Assembly (NCBI GenBank): GCA_948099385.1
Contig: CANUEZ040000047.1
Location: 30,088,501 to 30,152,500, forward strand
DNA from: Fasciola hepatica
Taxonomy: Eukaryota; Platyhelminthes; Trematoda; Plagiorchiida; Fasciolidae
Direction of reading: 5' to 3'
DNA: 64,000 nucleotides
Below the pieces are notes generated by a model. It did no database searches. It saw only the letters and a list, made by a program, of their open reading frames with translations, and was not told the origin of the DNA. The position numbers were made by a program, and so were the translations under genes. Positions within the stretch are counted from its first letter, which is position 1, and the number at the start of each line of letters is the position of its first letter. Below are positions 57,836 through 64,000 of this stretch, piece by piece.

Positions 57836-59399
57836 GACTGGCTACAAAACAATACGCACGAACAAATGTGCCCATGTAATAAGGACGGTGAATTACTGGT
57901 AGTGCTGTTCTATCGAATAAGTATCCACGTGCTTTCTTTGTCACATGAGAACTGTAAACTGAATAATAAATGAAACAAGTAAGCATTCAGAAAAGTCTAT
58001 TTTAGTGCACAGGCAACACACAATTACACTTGGTCTTCAAACTTGAAATACGATGAATAATATTTCATGTAATGGTTACATCGTAGTACTAATGATTATA
58101 TTCGTAACACTGATAGTAATAATATAGCACAGAAGTAAGTAGATATCTATTTCCACGGAAACATTGCTGTTCAGCTGGCTGTTGAGCAAACAATTAGAAT
58201 TCAAATAAAGTCAGAGAAAGAAGAAGAAATTTCTTTTCGATGTATCACCTTAGGCATTTACATATATAGTACTGGGAAAAGGAGAGTATTTGTGCAGCTA
58301 TATGTTGCAGCATGTGAGTAGGTGTACAAAAGTATGCGGTAGCTTGACAAAATGCTTCAACCTGATGAGCCTTGTCCGTTGTGTGGAATATGTAACCGAA
58401 TGGCCTGGAAAGACGAGTATGAAAAAGGAGGTTCGAAGCTGGAGAGATTTGTACATGGAAACCATAGAAGAATCACGTGTTACGGCCACGGCAACAACAA
58501 CTGTTGCACAACTGCAAAACTGCTGCGCATATACTCGGCTTTTGTCAGTACTATATACATAAATTCCTGGAGTGATATATCTAAAAGAAATTTCTTCGTG
58601 TTACAAGCTTTTCATGAATCGATGAGGATATTCTATGATAAAATCAGAGAGATCATTTCTAATTCATGACCATTTTCAAAATATCATTCCAATCCCCAAT
58701 TCCATTTAGAATGCATACTGCATTGAGTTATATCCCCACATTCTAATTCCCTTTTTCACATAAATTCACCGGTGCCGATGATCGTGTATTGATGACCAAA
58801 TATGTGGTCACCATCGAATTACGTAAAATATCCCCCTAAATCAAATCGTCCTTTACACGCATCAACCTTATTTCTATCCTCGTGTCACAATTGGTTTATT
58901 ATTTTGCTATTTAAATTGTTGCAGTGTGAATCTACTCCCCGAACAGGACTCACAGATAAATAAAGTACGCCAATTTGCCACAAGCCAATTCGAATAGTTT
59001 TGAGAACCCGATGTGATGCGGTTTTGTTGCTAACATTCGATAGGTAATGGATGAGATGAGCTGCTGACAACTGGCATGAAAGTGCACAGCAATACCCAGC
59101 TAAAATCAGAAGTGAGTCCTATAACATCATCTTTTCCATCTAGATTTGTTCAGTTACGATCGCACATGCATTTCACATGCTACGAGAACTATTGTGTTAA
59201 CTATAGATAACTTAATCAGATGTTTAAAATCAGTTTTGATTAACTTAGTGAGTTTGTGACCTATGTTTTCTGTCCATGTTCGTAGGCCTGCTCATTCTTT
59301 CTTCACAGCTATCGAAGTATTGGTGACGGATTTATCAATCACTTTGGATGTAGACAGTTTCAACTGAGCAACAACGATTAAAACAAAACTGAGTTAATC
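57836..59399. other. No gene recognised
   Basis: Two overlapping plus-strand frames at 58290-58669 are Cys-containing (DEPCPLCGICNRMAW in one) but match nothing I know. The rest is AT-rich and closed. Confidence 0.35.
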
Positions 59400-59664
59400 A
59401 ATGACATGTTCACAGAAGACAGAATGGTTAGGATTTGACGACACGGAAATATCGGTTGACGTAATCAGGAACCTTAGCTTTATCAGATTGTTGGATAAAC
59501 AATGCATTAGATTCATTGTTCTAGGAGGTCTTCTTAACGTGATGTACCACATGGTCATACGTTCTTTCAGGACACAGATATGAACGCTTCCCAGAGCTGC
59601 ACAAATTTAAACAATAAACCCGTGTGATCGTTTCTTTGAAGGTTAAGTCCAGCTGTTCCTCAAT
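59400..59664. repeat. Receptor-pseudogene 3' flank, copy 2
   Basis: Counterpart of 55330-55600; shares aggacacagatatgaac-like and ttagattcattgttctagg blocks. The 60-codon frame 59401-59583 has no recognised domain. Confidence 0.6.
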
Positions 59665-60816
59665 TCAAGTGGAGGAACATACCATACTGATCAAGGCAAG
59701 CATGGTGAGGAATGTGACGTCAAGCTTGTTAAAATCATTCTTAATTATGCAAACAGATCTGTTCATTCGTATTCTTTCACACTTTGAATCCTGTCTTGTT
59801 TCCGCAAAAAGGAATTTCATACATGCGTGCTTAAATATCCCGATTTCGAGGGTTCGGTACTCGGCTGTTAATTTTCTAATTGACGGAATTGATAATGCAA
59901 TAACCACTGGATTAACGATGCAGATAACTGTGGTCACAAATGCGCCGATCATTTGAACATCTGAGGGAAAATCGTACGGTTGACTAGTTCGTTTAATAAA
60001 TAGTTCAAGGTGTCATATGTATCTCATAGAATCACGAATGAGATCACACATGGTGAACCAACAGACGTGGATCGATAAAGTGGATCGATGAGGAAACATG
60101 TTCTATTCGATTCTAGTTGACCTTGCTAGTCCTGTGGGAAGTATCACCTGGTTGACTGTATGTGCCCCTTACATACTATTAACAGTTTCTTTCCAATGAA
60201 TGGAAATCACATATTACCGGAAATTATGTAACCAGGATGACTTAAATAGGAAGCAAATAGTAAACGACGAAATCAAATGGTTAAGAAACATAACCACATG
60301 GAAAGCAGTTGTGTGATTCGGTGTACTTTTAGTAAAACAGGTCACATTGTGAAAGTTCACAATCAGCGTGTTTAGTATGAGAGCTCTCCCGCTAAGCATG
60401 ACTGTCCCAATTGTTGTCCAGATGACAGATGCCATTTCATAACGTTGTTAAGTGGTGCCATCAAGATTGACCCAAATGCGATCCAACATGATCTATGTTA
60501 GATTGCATTTTGACATAAACACAACTAATCAGTACTGGATTTGTGTGGGCCAAATGTGCCACTGGATCCAATTGCTGAGCGTGTTTGGATGTGTTTACTA
60601 GAGCAGTTATATGAAGGGCAGGATCCAAGGACAACGGAATGCATCAAGTACCACCTACGTGCGTAGAACCCAAGTTGTCAGACAACTGCGTATTAGGACT
60701 AGACACAGCGAGCAAAGTACTGAGATATTGGCACGATTCCTTTGATCAAAAGGATTGTGAAGCTCAAGTTGAGCGTGTCATTCGATTTTTTCTAAATGGA
60801 CGGTGATATCAATCAT
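59665..60816 (-). pseudogene. GPCR pseudogene 5, nearly full length
   Basis: The reverse strand aligns with the intact receptor from its start codon (ATG at 60816-60814) to the tail. Codon 13 is already a stop. Recognisable parts are the helix 1/2 DNA near 60680-60780, the helix 2 to loop 1 stretch, WIQWHIW against WIQCRIW at the start of helix 3 (the conserved Cys is lost here), KCNLT in helix 3, TTIGTVML in helix 4, a loop-2 Cys (NVTCF), and helix 7 with VNPVVIALSIPSIRKL against INPIIIAFSALSIRSF. Several stops and frame changes make it non-functional. It confirms that the ancestral gene was a single exon with the start assigned to the intact copy. Confidence 0.8.
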
Positions 60817-60929
60817 GGTGATCAGATTCGGATGTGTCATTTAGTTGGTGCCGATTGCAATGCAGCTTAGTGGAAAAATCTACAGTTATCGCAATAATCG
60901 TAAGGAGCTAAACCGATTTAACCTACCGG

Positions 60930-61220
60930 AATCGCCCCCCCCCCTCAGAACTACGCGGAAGAAAGTACCAAGAAGAACAAGGCTGCAAGAAAACACCTTA
61001 GTTGTTCTGCATAACTGGTTCGTACAAATATGTTAAATCAGAGAAGGTAATTGGTGGACATGAAGATGACCAATCACAAGGAGCTTATGTCGGACTTGTC
61101 CGAAGCGCTCCTAACTGGTTGAGGCTGATCCGTGTCTCTGGCCGTATCACGTGTGACAGCTGCTGAATAACCACAGTTGTTCAGTTTCATATCAATAATT
61201 AGCAGAACAGCGAGTGATTG
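60930..61220 (+). repeat. Interspersed repeat, copy 2 (paired with 49930-50220)
   Basis: Second copy, just upstream (in gene sense) of the near full-length receptor pseudogene 59665-60816. It includes the run of C at about 60937-60945. Confidence 0.55.
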
Positions 61221-62661
61221 ATAATCCCACAATGAAAATTGAAAATCGGAGGAAAACATCGAAGGTACCTTCAGAACAGCACCGCGTTCGTTCTCTGACA
61301 AACATTTCTTCATCGCATCTCAACAGTATACATAATACCAAGTCCACCCACATGCCATTCACTCACAATGGAGATCCACTGGGATATGAATCCCATTCTC
61401 ATCATCCTGTTCTGGAACACTCACAATTTAAAGCTGTTCGATTATTACCAACCCCTCCACATCATCATGCTCACCATCGCTATTCCAACTTTTGGTGCCT
61501 TATTCACTCAACTTGTTCTGCCATTACTACAGCGAACTCTCCTTGTGCAATTAGTTCTCTTCAACGAAATTCTAATGATTTACTTTCACGCATTCACTTC
61601 ACAAGTAAGGAATCATTCATATTGGTGAAACTTATCAAACGGCGCTATTCTACTCATCACGTTTCACAGAACTGATCATTTGTATTAAGCTCTTCCAACC
61701 TATTCCACATTCGATTACCATACTCTCCTCATGGACAAAATTGGTAATCTCTCCAGACTGGTGATGTCCACGATCAATATTCCTCAATGATTCCATCGTT
61801 TCATGTGATGTATGTTTCCTACTGCATGCCATATTTCTTCGTGCTTTTCTAACTTGAGTCGTCACTCTGTCCGCTTGTACATGAAGTTGTATATAGCGGG
61901 CATTGTTCTCTGGTGCAGGTAGATACTGGAAGGTAGGTCGAGGTGCTCAGTCCATGAAATGGGAATAAGTTATGAAAACCCTAACCAGTATTCTCGATCA
62001 TACAGGACGTGTTGGACTTCACGGTTGTAGTCCACGCGACCCACCTACCAAATCGTTGGAGACATTCAATGATATGTCTAGGTGTCCCTGACAGTGGAGT
62101 AATTGCACTCTAACTCTTTTATTATCCTCTTAATTTCTGCTCGTTACGTTCATTTTTTTATCCTTATCACTGTTTTTCAATTCTTATCGAGGACACTGGA
62201 AGGTAGCAACCGAAACCAGAACACAGAAATGTCAGGTTACTGAATGAATGAACTGGAACTGATAGCAATAATTTCATATAACCCGCGCCTATGCAATATT
62301 GTAACTCGATTTGAAGTAGAAAGAAACGCGACGGTTTGCCATTTAAAGAGTAGCCGAGGGAAATGAGCCCCCGTCTTTCTAATAAATTTACTGGGAATTC
62401 CCTCTCATACTCACGAGGCATATCCGTCTGATCGTGCTGTCCCAGATAAAAGTGAAATCTGTTGACGAATGGTAAACTACAAGTATCCAAGATGCCAACA
62501 AATCTTTCCGTGTAATACACAAATCAAAGCTGTTGTGCTGCTGTTCGATAGGTTTGGACATTCGAAGTTTACCATCCTAAACAGTGTGTTCAATGGAACT
62601 GGATCTGCCTATGGATGGTCGAATTTCTATATGTGTTATTGGGAACGATAAAAGTAGTTGC
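61221..62661. other. No gene recognised
   Basis: A 153-codon plus frame at 61214-61675 overlaps an 86-codon one; it is Ser/His/Asn-rich without a recognised domain and is probably chance. The minus frame 62167-62520 is likewise unassigned. Confidence 0.35.
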
Positions 62662-62876
62662 ATAGTTGAACACTGGAGCATTTAAGTCACTCACTAGCGC
62701 TGTCGTTTCACACCTCGCCCAGACTACTCACACAGTAAAGGTGGCTTAGGCCTTTCGTGTGCTGTTTATGGTTCGGGGTCGTTATTCATACCGGCAAATT
62801 GTCGCATACTAGCCACAGCTGAGGCCGTCGGCATCCGCCTCCACAACCCCCTCTATGTACTCAAAAACAATTTTCG
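62662..62876 (+). mobile_element. Penelope-like GIY-YIG fragment
   Basis: Plus-strand translation, with two frame changes, follows the fragment at 13576-13926 closely: LNTGAFKSLTSAVVSHLAQ against LNTRAIKSLTSAGVSHLAQ, then HTVKV, and finally RILATAEAVGIRLHNPLYVL. Only the C-terminal half of the nuclease is present. It points toward the opposite-strand Penelope-like piece at 63006-63344, so the two are separate insertions. Confidence 0.8.
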
Positions 62877-63005
62877 CGAATTTGCATGTGACATTCAAAA
62901 TGTTCTTCATTTTTTGTGATACAATCTGACTATACCGACACCCTTGTCAGGTTTCGGTAGAATGATGTCATTATTCTTTTGTAATCCTTCCGGACGTTTT
63001 ATATG

Positions 63006-63344
63006 TTATATCCTTAATTGCTCACTTGATGATATCTTGGCCGTATGATATTGATAGCACGTATTCACTAATGTAGATGTGACATTCAGTAGTTCCAGCT
63101 GTGACGAAGTAAGTAAGCTGGACAACTGGGTGTATAGACTCTCAAATTCCGTCTCCAAATATAGTTGTTCACTCTGGTTGCTGGAACAGCCCAGTTTGGG
63201 TTCCAAGGAAAACACCTCAAGCAACGTTTTGTCAAACTGGAAGTCAGATAAATGGTGCACAAAACGTTCAGGGTTCGGTAGGAACTCATTCGCTGGTTTC
63301 GATCCTTTTATCCGTTTCGATAGTATTTCACGTTTCCGATTCAT
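63006..63344 (-). mobile_element. Penelope-like N-terminal fragment
   Basis: Open frame of 112 codons with the conserved N-terminal region also seen at 7428-7658: PERFVHHLSDFQFDKTLLEV, SLEPKLGCSSN, then a stretch ending in STLVNTCYQYH. In flatworm elements this lies upstream of the reverse transcriptase; no polymerase follows at lower coordinates, so it is a 5' fragment. The opposite-strand frame 63079-63408 is its shadow. Confidence 0.7.
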
Positions 63345-63639
63345 TTACTTTTGCAAAATCGACTGGACGTACCCCTCAAAGGATCGCAATTTTTCCAATG
63401 TTAACTGATCAAGAACACGAGAAGATGACACAAATGATCGTTCCAAATCCACGATATGTTTATGTACAGTATGTGGTTCACGAAGAGCTTGGCGCCGAAG
63501 TGGCACACTCGATAATAATATCCGGTTTCCTAGTCAGGCAATCACGAACTCTAACACTCACTGTACAACCCAGTTCACTGATCCACGAAGCTTCATGCAA
63601 ACTGTTGGTGACGGCATTGACGCAGGTAACCATACTTTA

Positions 63640-63910
63640 TTCAGGACCTGCCTTCTGTTCAACTGATCCTGTGTTGTTCATTTGTCCGCGTCACCATTGT
63701 TGTCCTTCTAACCACCTCCATTGCGACCACTGACCTGAACAACGGTTTCACATTGTCAGTGTCCACTGATCGTGGTTGGTCATCCTTTTCCATCTGTCTC
63801 TTCTATTTGCCCAGTCCCTGTTCATATTTTTGACTTTACTGCCGACCCCCCTGAATGTGCTCGCCACTAGTGTTCACAGGTCTGATCTTTTTTGACTTTC
63901 CGTTTGATTG
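63640..63910 (+). repeat. Interspersed repeat, copy 2 (paired with 46500-46790)
   Basis: Diverged copy of 46500-46790, directly followed by a tRNA-like short repeat (63925 onward). The frame 63398-63733 runs into it and is not a recognised gene. Confidence 0.55.
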
Positions 63911-63924
63911 ACTGTCTTTTTTGG

Positions 63925-64000
63925 ACTCCACGTTTCACGCGCAAACCTCAGGTCATCCGACCAACCTGCACTCGGAAGCACCAGACTCGAGTTTCGCTCT
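63925..64000 (+). repeat. tRNA-like short interspersed repeat, copy 4 (runs off the window)
   Basis: Matches positions 1132-1208 of copy 1 (acgcgcaaacctcaggtcat, then ccgaccaacctgcac, then gactcgagtttcgctct). The part with the boxes lies beyond the end of the window. Confidence 0.55.

Overview
This window reads as nuclear DNA of a parasitic flatworm, most likely a digenean fluke. The sequence shows an AT-leaning eukaryotic landscape with very little intact coding sequence, dense decayed retroelements, long microsatellites and tRNA-like short repeats. The element families fit as well: Penelope-like elements with GIY-YIG endonuclease, a CsRn1/PwRn1-like Ty3/gypsy element, a BEL/Pao gag remnant and a Tigger/pogo transposase. 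The one convincing intact gene is a rhodopsin-fold GPCR that looks like a flatworm-specific orphan receptor (PROF1-like). The species cannot be named from the sequence alone.

Layout. 1-8 kb: tRNA-like short repeats (two in inverted orientation), a coding-like frame at 5391-5684 and a broken Penelope-like element on the minus strand. 8.9-9.6 kb: first receptor pseudogene. 10.9-14.2 kb: dead Tigger transposase, an interspersed repeat and a Penelope-like fragment. 15.2-25.6 kb: two almost identical 4.8-kb units (A and B) in tandem with a 5357-bp period, separated by a truncated receptor pseudogene. 27.2-28.3 kb: the intact receptor on the plus strand. 28.4-30.9 kb: its downstream block, ending in a Penelope-like GIY-YIG remnant. 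34.6-39.8 kb: another receptor pseudogene joined to a third, truncated copy of the unit (C), then an older diverged copy (C') and another Penelope-like piece. 39.9-40.9 kb: (ATC)n and (AT)n arrays. 43.5-45.3 kb: dead Ty3/gypsy element. 45.5-46.8 kb: interspersed repeats with a large palindrome. 50.2-50.6 kb: BEL/Pao gag. 51.2-53.2 kb: an internally deleted copy of the unit-receptor-downstream block. 55.3-60.8 kb: two more receptor pseudogenes, one nearly full length. 62.7-64 kb: more Penelope-like pieces and short repeats.

Biological reading. The window looks like a birth-and-death neighbourhood of a single-exon flatworm GPCR family: one receptor with a complete frame, five recognisable relics (plus one more distant candidate) and recent segmental duplications whose breakpoints fall inside the relics. 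The receptor relics are all on the minus strand; the intact gene is on the plus strand. Functions beyond the receptor fold, and the link to PROF1, are inference from family knowledge. Most short open frames are chance frames or antisense shadows and are not listed.
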